64,000 nucleotides of DNA from the NCBI RefSeq assembly GCF_003001955.1, contig NZ_PVNH01000008.1:1-64000 (forward strand). Reading direction: 5' to 3'. This DNA comes from Prauserella shujinwangii. Lineage in GTDB: Bacteria; Actinomycetota; Actinomycetes; Mycobacteriales; Pseudonocardiaceae. The notes beneath the pieces are model-generated. The model saw only the letters and a list, made by a program, of their open reading frames with translations. It searched no databases and was not told where the DNA came from. Positions 44,101-52,189 of this stretch are shown here, in pieces. Numbering within the stretch: position 1 is the first letter of the stretch; every line of letters begins with the position of its first letter. Both the position numbers and the translations under genes were made by a program.

Positions 44101-44347
44101 GGTCGCGGACGGGTTCTCCTGCTCCACGCAGATCGAGGCCGCGGACACCGGGCACCAGGCGCTGCACACGGCGCAGGTCATGCGGCGCGCCCGCACCCGC
44201 TCCGGCGAGCCGCCCGGCAAGCCCGCTCCCCCGGTCTCGCGGCGCGCGCTGCGCACGGGTGCGGTGGCCGGTGCCGCGATGACCGTGGCCGCCGCGGCGG
44301 CGTGGTCCGGGGCCCGGCTGCTGCGCGGCCTGACGAGCCGGGACTGA
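41198..44347 (+). CDS. Large FAD and 4Fe-4S oxidoreductase (GlcD-GlcF-like fusion)
   Basis: The 1049-residue protein joins an FAD-binding type 4 domain (about 45-260, with GGGTSLSGETVNYAVVLD), an FAD-linked oxidase C domain to about 540, a 4Fe-4S dicluster domain (CVGIGKCRNPTATQTMC, CLACKGCTSDCP) and two CCG domains (HVCCGRPLYDYG, GGCCGLAGAWGYE) that bind heterodisulfide-reductase-type clusters. Such fusions oxidise D-2-hydroxyacids (lactate, glycolate, 2-hydroxyglutarate) and pass electrons to quinone. The C-terminus ends in a hydrophobic helix (about 1015-1040) that could anchor it. GGAAAGGAG precedes the ATG. Substrate not readable. Confidence 0.87.
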   Translation: MASTARQAVREVPAKTHPAIAGPPRGRVSVDVSGLERALRDAVEGEVRFDPGALALYANDASNYRQVPIGVVVPKTLDDVVATHRICSDFDAPILNRGGGTSLSGETVNYAVVLDHTKYLTAIGTFDPALRQVSCETGVVNEQLNIHTGQHGLVFGPDPSSHSRCSIGGNIGNNSCGIHSVQSQLYGPGPRTSDNVQALEVVTYDGERFWVGVNEEQHLDEIIAAGGRKGEIYARLRDLRDRYADAIRAGFRPVSELPRRVSGYNLDELLPERGFNVARALVGTESTCVTVLRATLLLTPALHERTLVVVRYDDIVQAAGHVTEIIERWRPIGLEALDADLVHSQQEQQMHVDEIAELPGDADGAWLLVQFGADTSEESIGTAQEFVRWLRREKGHAEDDVVIAKSVQEGGNSEDIWQIREGGLGGTAFAHGRDNWPGWEDSAVPPDRVAEYLTALRRKYDEYGLTGAMYGHLGQGCIHSRIDFDLRSQDGIRNYRAFLEDAADLVVSFGGSLSGEHGDGQQRAELLEKQYGPELIQAMREFKAIWDPRWKMNPGKVVDPYRLDEDLRLGTDYNPWRPATTMAYPEERGDFAHAGLRCVGIGKCRNPTATQTMCPSYQVTREEEHSTRGRARMLFEMMQGDVVTDGWQSEEVAGSLELCLACKGCTSDCPVGVDMPAYKAEFRHHHYRSLRRWRPRYAYAFGFIDQAARLASRVPELVNFATQTPVLSRLAKFAGGIDRRRPLPEFAPMTLQEWFRRRGGTANPHGRPVVLFPDTFNNHLHTDVGVACVEEIEAAGWRVIMPQRHVCCGRPLYDYGFLDAAQHYLNRVLDELREYVRADVPVVGMEPSCLAVFKDELFRMMPHDDDARRLAKNSYHFPEFFRTFGITPPKLDGEALLWTHCHQRATGGPDPGDELLEGMGLSVRRVTGGCCGLAGAWGYEDGKYGISMDCGEQALLPAVRDADPSTLVVADGFSCSTQIEAADTGHQALHTAQVMRRARTRSGEPPGKPAPPVSRRALRTGAVAGAAMTVAAAAAWSGARLLRGLTSRD

Positions 44348-44351
44348 GCCG

Positions 44352-46088
44352 ATGTCGCCCACCGACCACACCCCGAAGATCCTGCGCGAGTACGCGCTGC
44401 TCGCCGACGGCGAGCGCGGTGCCGTGATCGGGCCGCGCGGCGACGTCGTCTGGCTGTGCGCGCCCGGGTGGGACTCGCCCTCGGTGTTCACCGCCATGCT
44501 CGGCGGTGCGGGCCGCTACCGGGTCCGGCCTGCCGATCCGTGGTTCGTGCCGGGCGGGTTCTACGAGGACGGCTCACTGATCTGGCGGTCGCGGTGGCGG
44601 CAGTCGCTCGGCACCGTGGAGAGCCGGGAGGCCCTGTCCTTCCCCGGGGACTCGCACACCCTGGTGCTGCTGCGGCAGGTGTACGCCGTCGAGGGCGACG
44701 CCGAGGTGCTGGCCGAGCTCGACCCGCGCGGCGAGTACGACCGGCGGCCGATGCGTGAGGTCACCCGCACCGACGGCTGCTGGCACGCCCGGATCGGGGA
44801 GCTGTACCTGCGGTGGTCCGGCTGCCCCGGCGCTCGCCATTCCGGGGAGGGCCTTGCCGCGCGACTGTCCATTCCGGAGGGTGAGCACCGCGACCTCGTG
44901 CTGGAGATCGCCGACCGGCCGTTCCGGGACCCGCCGCCGCTGCCGGAGCACCTGTGGGAGGTCACCGAGCACCAGTGGCGGACGCAGGTGCCCCGGCTGG
45001 ACGGCGTCGTCGGTTCCCGTGACGCGCGGCTCGCGTACGCCGTGCTGCGCGGGCTCACCAACCGGCACGGTGGCATGGTCGCCGCCGCGACCACGTCCCT
45101 GCCGGAACGCGTGCGGGCGGGCCGCAACTACGACTACCGCTACACGTGGATCCGCGACCAGTGCTACGCCGGGCAGGCACTCGCGGTGCTCGGGGACGAC
45201 CCGCTGTTCGACCGGCAGGTGGACTGGATCACCGAGCGGGTGCTCACCGACGGGCCAGGGCTGCGGCCCGTGTACGCCACCGACGGGGGCGCGGTGCCGG
45301 AGGAACAGCGGCTGGAGCACCTGCCCGGCTACCCGGGCGGCGCCCCGAAGACCGGCAACAACGCGAGCGGCCAGTTCCAGCTCGACGCGTTCGGCGAGGC
45401 GCTGCTGCTGCTCGGCGCCGCGGGCCGGAACGACCGGCTGGACCAGACCCGGTGGGAGGCCGTGCGGACCGCGGTGGCGGCGATCGAGAAGCGATGGACG
45501 GAGCCGGACGCCGGGGTGTGGGAGCTGCGCGAGGAACACTGGGCGCACTCGCGGCTGATCTGCGCCGCCGGGCTGCGTGCGGTCGCGGCCGTGGGGCCGG
45601 GACGCGAGGAGGCGGCGACGTGGAGCGCCCTCGCCGACGCGATCGTGGCCGACGCCGCCAGGGACTCCGTGCACCCGAGCGGTCGCTGGCAGCGTTCCCC
45701 CCGGGACGGCCGGGTGGACGCCGCCCTGCTGCTGCCGATGATCCGGGGGGCGGTGCCGCCGGACGACCCGCGTAACGCGGTCACCCTCGCCGCCGTGCGT
45801 GCGGACCTCTCCGAGGACGGCTACGTCTACCGCTTCCGGCACGACGACCGGCCGCTGCACGCGGCGGAGGGCGCGTTCCTGCTGTGCGGCTACTTCACGG
45901 CGCTGGCATGCCTGCAGCGTGGCGACGTCGCCGAGGCGCGGGCGTGGTTCGAGCGGAACCGGTCGGCGAGCGGCCCGCCGGGCCTGTACTCCGAGGAGTA
46001 CGACGTCGTGCAGCGCCAGCTCCGGGGCAACCTGCCGCAGGCCTTCGTGCACGCGCTGCTGCTGGAGACCGCCTGCCGCCTCCCCTGA
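44352..46088 (+). CDS. GH15 glucoamylase/trehalase-type glycoside hydrolase
   Basis: The 578-residue protein shows the GH15 signature RNYDYRYTWIRDQCYAGQAL near residue 260 and the catalytic base region LYSEEYDVVQRQLRGNLPQAF near the end; a second candidate acid lies at PEEQRLEHLPG. Bacterial GH15 members of this length are glucoamylases, glucodextranases or trehalases; trehalase is attractive in a stress operon but not proven. No signal peptide is seen, so it should act inside the cell. It follows the FAD/FeS gene by 4 bases. Confidence 0.85.
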   Translation: MSPTDHTPKILREYALLADGERGAVIGPRGDVVWLCAPGWDSPSVFTAMLGGAGRYRVRPADPWFVPGGFYEDGSLIWRSRWRQSLGTVESREALSFPGDSHTLVLLRQVYAVEGDAEVLAELDPRGEYDRRPMREVTRTDGCWHARIGELYLRWSGCPGARHSGEGLAARLSIPEGEHRDLVLEIADRPFRDPPPLPEHLWEVTEHQWRTQVPRLDGVVGSRDARLAYAVLRGLTNRHGGMVAAATTSLPERVRAGRNYDYRYTWIRDQCYAGQALAVLGDDPLFDRQVDWITERVLTDGPGLRPVYATDGGAVPEEQRLEHLPGYPGGAPKTGNNASGQFQLDAFGEALLLLGAAGRNDRLDQTRWEAVRTAVAAIEKRWTEPDAGVWELREEHWAHSRLICAAGLRAVAAVGPGREEAATWSALADAIVADAARDSVHPSGRWQRSPRDGRVDAALLLPMIRGAVPPDDPRNAVTLAAVRADLSEDGYVYRFRHDDRPLHAAEGAFLLCGYFTALACLQRGDVAEARAWFERNRSASGPPGLYSEEYDVVQRQLRGNLPQAFVHALLLETACRLP

Positions 46089-46128
46089 CCGGGCCGGGGC
46101 GGGGCGCACCCGCCCCGCCCCGGCCCGG
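46089..46128. terminator. Perfect 18-bp GC hairpin between convergent genes
   Basis: Arms 46089-46106 and 46111-46128 are fully complementary with a CACC loop. It begins just at the GH15 stop and lies before the Mn-catalase end, so it can serve both transcripts. Confidence 0.85.
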
Positions 46129-46139
46129 GGCCCGACAGC

Positions 46140-47033
46140 TCAGCTGAGCTCTTCCTTCAGCTTGCCCATCATGCCCTTGCCGCCGGTCAGCTGCGGATCC
46201 CTCGGGCGCTCGCCGTCCCCGCTCGTGGCGTAGAGCTTCGGGTCCGGTGGGGGCGCCGTGGCGGGACCGCCGAGCGGTTCGGGCGACTCGAGGATGCCCA
46301 TGCGGTGCTCGCCGTCCGGCGCGGTGCCGTGCGCCCACCGGCCCTCGGCCGACTCGTTGCCCTCGGAGAGGTTCCACAGGCTGGTCGCGTGCTCGCGGTG
46401 CTCCTCGTCGAACAGCGCGCTCGGCGCGACGGTGTCCTCCATGCCGTCCTCCTTGAGCTGCTCGATCGCGGCCAGCCACATGTTCTGGTGGTAGGTGTCC
46501 CGGGCCAGGTTGAACTTCAGCATGTCCTTCACGCCCGGGTCGTCGGTCATCTCGTACAGCCGCGCGGTCTGCAGCCTGCCCTGCGCCTCGGCCGCGACGT
46601 TGGCCCGGAAGTCGGCGAGCAGGTTGCCGCTGGCGACGATGTAGCCCCCGTTCCAGGGCACGCCCTGGCTGTTGGTGGGCATGGCGCCGCCACCGCCGAC
46701 GATCGCCTGCTGCGGGTCCATCCCGCCGATGACGGCCGCCATCACCGGGTCCTCGACCGCCCGCACGGTCTCGGTCGCCGGCGCGCCCTCGAGCAGGCGG
46801 GCCACCATCGTCGCGAGCATCTCGACGTGACCGATCTCCTCGGTCGCGATGTCCATGATCAGGTCCTTGTACTTGCCCTCCACCCGGCAGTTCCAGCCCT
46901 GGAAGAGATATTGCATGGTCACGGTCATCTCGCCCCATGCACCGCCGATGAGTTCCTGCAGCTTCCTGGCGAACACCGGGTCCGGCTGCTCCGGCTTCGC
47001 TTCGAACTGCAGGCGTTTCGAATGCTCGAACAT
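46140..47033 (-). CDS. Manganese catalase
   Basis: The 297-residue ferritin-like protein matches non-haem Mn catalases: the first helix glutamate in IGGAWGEMTVTMQYLFQGWN, the EExxH pair IATEEIGHVEMLAT, and a second helix pair FRANVAAEAQGRLQTARLYEMTDDPGVKDML and LARDTYHQNMW. It destroys hydrogen peroxide. The ATG at 47033 has GGAG upstream. It is convergent with the oxidase operon, whose pyruvate-oxidase-like and hydroxyacid-oxidising enzymes could produce peroxide. Confidence 0.93.
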   Translation of the reverse strand: MFEHSKRLQFEAKPEQPDPVFARKLQELIGGAWGEMTVTMQYLFQGWNCRVEGKYKDLIMDIATEEIGHVEMLATMVARLLEGAPATETVRAVEDPVMAAVIGGMDPQQAIVGGGGAMPTNSQGVPWNGGYIVASGNLLADFRANVAAEAQGRLQTARLYEMTDDPGVKDMLKFNLARDTYHQNMWLAAIEQLKEDGMEDTVAPSALFDEEHREHATSLWNLSEGNESAEGRWAHGTAPDGEHRMGILESPEPLGGPATAPPPDPKLYATSGDGERPRDPQLTGGKGMMGKLKEELS

Positions 47034-47078
47034 GACGCTCCGCTTCGAGAAGTAGGGGTGCCTTACCGCGCGGGAGTT

Positions 47079-47100
47079 GCACCCCTGCAGCCCGCTAAAC
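47079..47100 (-). promoter_or_regulatory. Weak SigB-like promoter for Mn catalase
   Basis: On the minus strand GTTT (47097-47100) and GGGTGC (47079-47084) with a 12-base spacer, slightly short for the family. The site lies about 46 bases before the catalase ATG. Confidence 0.3.
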
Positions 47101-47128
47101 GGAACCGCCCGGAATTCGCCGGGGCGAA

Positions 47129-49516
47129 CTAGTCGCGGTCGACGGTCACCGGGGTGAGCAGCTCCCGGTCGTGGCCGACGATCCTGGTCCCGCCGGTGAG
47201 CGTGAACTCCCCGGAGAGCCGGATGTCCTCGCTCGACGCGCCGACGTGCACCCGCACCGCACCGGGTTCGACGATCCGGTCCCCGGAGCGGCCGGTGAAC
47301 GCCGTCCGGTCGGCGTGCACCCGGAAGCGCACCCGCGCCGCCTCGCCCGGCTCCAGCTCCACCCGGGCGAACCCGATGAGCTGCCGTTCCGGCCGGGTGA
47401 CCGACGCCACCGGGTCGTGCAGGTACAGCTGCACGACCTCGGCGCCGGAGCGGTCACCGGTGTTCCGCACCAGGCAGGACACCTCGACCGCGCCGTCGGT
47501 CGGCACCTCCGGTGCCCCGCCGTCACCACCGTCGCCCACGCGCAGGTCCGCGTAGCCGAACGTCGTGTAGGACAACCCGTGGCCGAACGGGAACAGGGGC
47601 GTCGGGTCCACCGAGCTGAGGTCGGTGCGGCCACCGAGCGGCGGGCGCAGGTAGGTGGCCGGCTGGCCCCCCGGGGTCCGCGGGACCTGGACGGGCAACC
47701 GACCGGACGGGTTGACCCGCCCGGACAGCACACCCGCGACGGCGGCGGCGCCCTCCTCGCCGGGGAAGAACGTCTGCACGATCGCGGCCGCGCGGCCGGT
47801 CACCTCGCCGAGGGCGTACGGGCGTCCGGAGAGCAGCACGACCACCACGGGCACCCCGGTGTCGAGCAGCTCGCCGAGCAGCGCCCGCTGCTCACCGGGC
47901 AGCGCGAGGTCGTCGGCGTCGCAGCCCTCACCCGACGTGCCCCGGCCGAACAGGCCCGCCCGGTCGCCGAGCACGGCGACGCAGACGTCGGCGTCCCGGG
48001 CGGCGGCGACGGCCTCGGCGAAGCCGTCCCGGCCCGGACCGTCCACAGTGCACCCGGTCGCCGTTGTGATCGCGGCCTCGGGGAACTCGGCCCGGATACC
48101 GTCCAGCAGCGTCGGCACCCGCACGCCGATCGGCACGTCGGGGTGCTGCACACCGACGTGGCTCGGGAACGAGTAGCAGCCCAGCAGGGCGAGAGAGTCG
48201 TCCGCACACGGGCCCACCACGGCGATCCGCCCGGACGAGGACCGCGTACGCAGCGGCAGCGCATCCCGCCCCTCCAACAGCACGACGGAGCGTTCGGCGA
48301 GGGTGCGGGCGAGCCCGCGCAGCTCGGGCGGGTCGAGGTCGACCGGCTCGCCCCGGCGCACCACCTCCGGCTCCGGCTCCCAGTCGGCGTCCAGCAGGCC
48401 GAGCTCGCACTTCTGCCGCAGCACCCGTTCGGTGGCGCGGTCGACCAGCTTCTCCGGCACCTCGCCCGCGCGGACGAGGTCGAGCAGCGGTTCGCCGTAG
48501 CAGCGCACGCTGGGCAGCTCCACGTCGACGCCCGCGGTCAGCGCGAGCGCGGCCGCGTGGCCCGGCGAACCGGCGACACCGTGTGTCGTCTCCAGAAAGG
48601 AGACTCCGAAGTAGTCCGAGACCACGACCCCGCGGAAGCCCATCCGCTCGCGCAGCAGCACCGTGAGCAGTTCCTCGTCCGCCGCGGGCGGCACCCCGTC
48701 GATCTCGGCGTAGGACTGCATCACGGAGCGGGCGCCACCGTGCCGCAGTGCCATCTCGAACGGCGGCAGGAGCACGTCGGCCAGCTCGCGCGGCCCGACG
48801 CCGGCGGGCGCGTGGTTGCGCCCGGCGCGCGAAGCCGAGTAGCCCGCGAAGTGCTTCAGCGTCGCGACCACGCCTGCCGACTCCAGGCCCCGGGTGTAGG
48901 CGGTGCCGATCAGCCCGACCAGGTAGGGGTCCTCGCCGATCGTCTCCTCGGTGCGGCCCCACCGCGGATCGCGCGCCACGTCCAGCACGGGCGCGAGGCC
49001 CTGGTGCACGCCGACGTCCCGCAGCTGGCGACCGACCCCGGCGGCCATGCGCTCGACGGTGTCCGGGTCGAACGACGCGCCCCACGCCAGCGGGGTGGGG
49101 AACACGGTGGCCTGCCACGCGGTGAAGCCGGAAAGGCATTCCTCGTGCGCCATCGCGGGCAGCCCGAGCCTGCTGCCCGCCACCAGCCTGCGCTGGGTGT
49201 CGGCCAGCACCCTGGCGCCGGCCAGCGGTTCGACCGGGCCGGTGCCGAACACGCGGGTGAGCTGGCCGAGCCCGGGCTTGGTCAGCTCGTCCCACGGCGG
49301 CAGCGGCTCGGCGAACTCGTGCTGCGCGGGCGCCACCTCGTCCCCGGAGTCGGTGATGCCGACCCACACACCGACCAGCTGGGCGAGCTTCTCCTCCAGC
49401 GTCATGTCGGCGAGCAGCAGGGCGACCCGCCGTTCCACGGGCAGTGCGGGGTCGGCCCACGGCGCCCCGGCGGTGCGGGACTGGGCGGCTTCGGGTTCGT
49501 GCTCACTCACGTGCAC
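47129..49516 (-). CDS. GH3 beta-glucosidase/beta-xylosidase
   Basis: The 795-residue protein has the GH3 N domain with the nucleophile region VVVSDYFGVSFLETTHG and MAHEECLSGF, the GH3 C domain and a fibronectin-like C-terminal domain. No signal peptide is visible, so it likely cleaves imported disaccharides in the cytoplasm, fitting the neighbouring sugar ABC system. The start is one of two GTGs (49516 or 49510); the first has GAGGAG 4 bases ahead. Confidence 0.88.
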   Translation of the reverse strand: MHVSEHEPEAAQSRTAGAPWADPALPVERRVALLLADMTLEEKLAQLVGVWVGITDSGDEVAPAQHEFAEPLPPWDELTKPGLGQLTRVFGTGPVEPLAGARVLADTQRRLVAGSRLGLPAMAHEECLSGFTAWQATVFPTPLAWGASFDPDTVERMAAGVGRQLRDVGVHQGLAPVLDVARDPRWGRTEETIGEDPYLVGLIGTAYTRGLESAGVVATLKHFAGYSASRAGRNHAPAGVGPRELADVLLPPFEMALRHGGARSVMQSYAEIDGVPPAADEELLTVLLRERMGFRGVVVSDYFGVSFLETTHGVAGSPGHAAALALTAGVDVELPSVRCYGEPLLDLVRAGEVPEKLVDRATERVLRQKCELGLLDADWEPEPEVVRRGEPVDLDPPELRGLARTLAERSVVLLEGRDALPLRTRSSSGRIAVVGPCADDSLALLGCYSFPSHVGVQHPDVPIGVRVPTLLDGIRAEFPEAAITTATGCTVDGPGRDGFAEAVAAARDADVCVAVLGDRAGLFGRGTSGEGCDADDLALPGEQRALLGELLDTGVPVVVVLLSGRPYALGEVTGRAAAIVQTFFPGEEGAAAVAGVLSGRVNPSGRLPVQVPRTPGGQPATYLRPPLGGRTDLSSVDPTPLFPFGHGLSYTTFGYADLRVGDGGDGGAPEVPTDGAVEVSCLVRNTGDRSGAEVVQLYLHDPVASVTRPERQLIGFARVELEPGEAARVRFRVHADRTAFTGRSGDRIVEPGAVRVHVGASSEDIRLSGEFTLTGGTRIVGHDRELLTPVTVDRD

Positions 49517-49584
49517 GGCGCTCCTCGGGAGTGCGGACAGGGTCACGGTGCCGGCGCGGCGCACCGGTGGGGTCGCGGGCGCGG

Positions 49585-50598
49585 TCAGGCCCGCGGGGGC
49601 GCGGTGGACGCCCGCACGGTCAGCTGGGTGGCCAGCTCCACCCGGCGGGAGTCGGGCTGCTTGCCCGCGATCAGGTCGGCGAGCATGCGGCCCGCGTGCC
49701 GGCCCATCTCGGCCAGCGGCTGACGCACGGTGGTCAGCGGAGGGGACGACCAGCGCGCCACCGGCAGGTCGTCGAAACCGACGACGCTCAGGTCTCCCGG
49801 CACGGCCAGGCCGCACATGCGCGCGGCCTCGATGGTGCCGAGCGCCTGCTCGTCGCTGCCCGCGAAGATCGCGGTCGGTGGCTCGGGCATGCGGAGCAGT
49901 TCCAGCGCCGCGACGTAGCCACCCTCGTGGTGGAAGTCGCCGTGCCGGATGAGCTCCGGGTCGGCCGCCAGTCCCGCCCGCTCCAGCGCCGAGCGGTAGC
50001 CGTCGATGCGCGCCTTGCTGCACAGGAAACCGACGGGCCCGCCGATCATCGCGATGCGGCGGTGCCCGAGCTCCAGCAGGTGCTCGGTCGCGGACAGGCC
50101 GCCGCCCCAGTTGGTGGCGCCCACGCTGGGCACGTCGGGGCTGGGCAGGTCGACCGGGTCGATCACGACGAGCGGCATCCTGGCCCGCTCGAGCGTGCGC
50201 CGGTCGTTCGCGGTGAGCTGTGACGTGACGAGCAACGCCCCGCCCCGGCGCGCCTTGACCAGCGACTCGGCCCAGCGTTCGCGGTGCGGTGCGTTGGCCA
50301 TCGATGAGACGACGGCGTCGAGCCCGGACTCCACGACCCCACGGATGATCTCCACCGCCCACGGGGAGTCCAGCGCGGTGAACACCAGATCGACGAGCGT
50401 CTCGTTGGCGGGGCGCCGGGTGCCGACCGGCACGTAGTCGTGCTCCTCGAGCAACCGCAGGACCTTCGCCCTCGTCGAGGCGGCCACGTCGTCCTTGCCG
50501 TTGAGTACCTTGGACACCGTCGGCAGCGAGACGCCCGCGGCCTCGGCGATGGTCGCCAGCGTCGCCCGGCGCGCACCGACCGCCGTCGTCTCCGCCAT
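49585..50598 (-). CDS. LacI-family regulator of the beta-glucoside genes
   Basis: The 337-residue protein has an N-terminal LacI helix-turn-helix (TLATIAEAAGVSLPTVSKVLNGKDDVA) and a periplasmic-binding-type effector domain. It sits between the GH3 gene and the divergent sugar transporter, and an 18-bp palindrome in the intergenic region fits its operator. GGAGGAGAC precedes the ATG. Effector likely a beta-linked disaccharide. Confidence 0.92.
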   Translation of the reverse strand: MAETTAVGARRATLATIAEAAGVSLPTVSKVLNGKDDVAASTRAKVLRLLEEHDYVPVGTRRPANETLVDLVFTALDSPWAVEIIRGVVESGLDAVVSSMANAPHRERWAESLVKARRGGALLVTSQLTANDRRTLERARMPLVVIDPVDLPSPDVPSVGATNWGGGLSATEHLLELGHRRIAMIGGPVGFLCSKARIDGYRSALERAGLAADPELIRHGDFHHEGGYVAALELLRMPEPPTAIFAGSDEQALGTIEAARMCGLAVPGDLSVVGFDDLPVARWSSPPLTTVRQPLAEMGRHAGRMLADLIAGKQPDSRRVELATQLTVRASTAPPRA

Positions 50599-50630
50599 GT
50601 CTCCTCCTTCTCACCGACCATGCTGCGGGG

Positions 50631-50658
50631 AGTTTATCGAAACGCTTCCGAAACACAA
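50631..50658 (-). promoter_or_regulatory. Promoter of the lacI-type gene
   Basis: On the minus strand TTGTGT (50653-50658), 16 bases, TAAACT (50631-50636). A sequence GGAAGCGTTTCGA between them resembles the palindromic operator, suggesting autoregulation. Confidence 0.5.
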
Positions 50659-50731
50659 GACCGGACTTCCGGCCGAAAACGAAACAGACAATCCCCAGCT
50701 CCACGCCAGGTAACAGCGGGAAAACATAGTC

Positions 50732-50760
50732 TTGACACCCCCACAGGGGCCGCCTACTGT
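50732..50760 (+). promoter_or_regulatory. Strong housekeeping promoter of the sugar ABC operon
   Basis: TTGACA (50732-50737), 17 bases, TACTGT (50755-50760). Transcription would begin near 50767, just before the palindromic operator. Confidence 0.8.
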
Positions 50761-50774
50761 CCACCGCGAATTGG

Positions 50775-50792
50775 AAATGTTTCGAAACATTT
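50775..50792. promoter_or_regulatory. 18-bp palindromic LacI operator
   Basis: AAATGTTTCGAAACATTT is a perfect palindrome with the central CG usual for LacI-family sites. It lies at the predicted transcription start of the ABC operon. Confidence 0.8.
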
Positions 50793-50852
50793 TCGAACCT
50801 CATCCAGCCTCCGCAGAGGTTTCCGCAGAGTTGCAGAAAGGATGGCGGTGGC

Positions 50853-52169
50853 ATGTTGCGCCGATCATTCAAGCGCAGGCAGCGCCCCCAGCGCGCACTG
50901 ATCGCGACCGGTCTCGTGGTCGCGACCAGCCTCTTGGCCGCGTGTGGCACCTCAGGCCCCTCCGACGCCGGTGACGGCGGCATCACGGTGTGGGCGCTGC
51001 AGGACGACGTGCTCAACGAAATCGAGAAGCAGTCCATCGAGTCCTTCAACACCGAGGAGGGCGGCAACGCCACGCTCCAGACCTTCGGCAACGACCCCTA
51101 CAAGGAGAAGCTGCGGGTCGCGCTCGGCTCGCCGAACGCACCTGACGTGTTCTTCAACTGGGGCGGCGGCAACCTCGCCGAGTACGTGCAGGCCGACCGC
51201 GTCGCGGACCTGACCCCCATGCTGGAGGAGAACCCGGACCTCAAGCAGTCGTTCCTGCCCAGCGTGCTCGACGCCGCCAAGATCGACGGCAAGTACTACG
51301 GCCTGCCGATGCGCGGCATGCAGCCCGTCGCCCTGTTCTACAACAAGGCGGTCTTCGAGAAGGCCGGCGCCGAGCCGCCGGAGACGTGGGCCGACCTGAT
51401 GTCGCTGGTGGACACGTTCAAGGGCGAGGGCATCCAGCCGATCGCGCTCGCCGGCTCGCAGGCCTGGACCGAGCTGATGTGGGCCGAGTACCTGCTCGAC
51501 CGCATCGGCGGGCCCGAAGTGTTCCAGGACATCCGCGACGGCAAGCCCGGCGCGTGGCAGCACCCCGCGGTCGTCGAGTCGATGTCCAAGATCACCGAAC
51601 TGGTCGAGGCGGGCGCCTTCGGCAAGAACTACGCCTCCGTCGGCTACGACGTCGGCGGCGCGTCCACCATCCTCGCCCAGGGCAAGGCCGCCATGCACCT
51701 GATGGGCTCGTGGGAGTACGTCAACCAGCTCGGGCAGAGCCCCGAGTTCGTCGAGCGCGGCGACCTCGGCTGGGTGCCGTTCCCGAGCATCGCGGGCGGC
51801 AAGGGCGACCCGGCCAACGTGGTGGGCAACCCGACGAACTTCTACTCGGTGTCCGCCCAGTCGCAGAACCAGGACAGCGCGAAGAAGTTCATCTCCACCC
51901 AGCTGAACGACCCGGAGTACGTGCAGGCCCTGATCGACGCGGGCGACGTCCCCGCGGTGAGCGGGGTCGAGGACAAGCTCGCCAACGCGGAGAACTCCGA
52001 GTACACGACGTGGATCTACGAGCTCGTCAAGGAGGCGCCGAACTTCCAGCTCTCCTGGGACCAGGACCTGCCTGCGGACGAGGCCACGTTCATGCTCACC
52101 CAGCTGCAGAAGCTGTTCCTCGGTGAGCTGACGGCGCAGCAGTTCGCCGACTCGATGGCACAGCACTGA
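50853..52169 (+). CDS. Sugar ABC transporter substrate-binding lipoprotein
   Basis: The 438-residue protein has a signal with lipobox LLAAC and a type II extracellular solute-binding fold (family 1 type: ITVWALQDDVLNEIEKQSIESFN; YYGLPMRGMQPVALFYNKAVFEKAG). It collects an oligosaccharide, probably a beta-glucoside. It is first in the operon after an 86-base leader. Confidence 0.9.
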   Translation: MLRRSFKRRQRPQRALIATGLVVATSLLAACGTSGPSDAGDGGITVWALQDDVLNEIEKQSIESFNTEEGGNATLQTFGNDPYKEKLRVALGSPNAPDVFFNWGGGNLAEYVQADRVADLTPMLEENPDLKQSFLPSVLDAAKIDGKYYGLPMRGMQPVALFYNKAVFEKAGAEPPETWADLMSLVDTFKGEGIQPIALAGSQAWTELMWAEYLLDRIGGPEVFQDIRDGKPGAWQHPAVVESMSKITELVEAGAFGKNYASVGYDVGGASTILAQGKAAMHLMGSWEYVNQLGQSPEFVERGDLGWVPFPSIAGGKGDPANVVGNPTNFYSVSAQSQNQDSAKKFISTQLNDPEYVQALIDAGDVPAVSGVEDKLANAENSEYTTWIYELVKEAPNFQLSWDQDLPADEATFMLTQLQKLFLGELTAQQFADSMAQH

Positions 52170-52189
52170 TCCGGGAGCGACCCACCACC

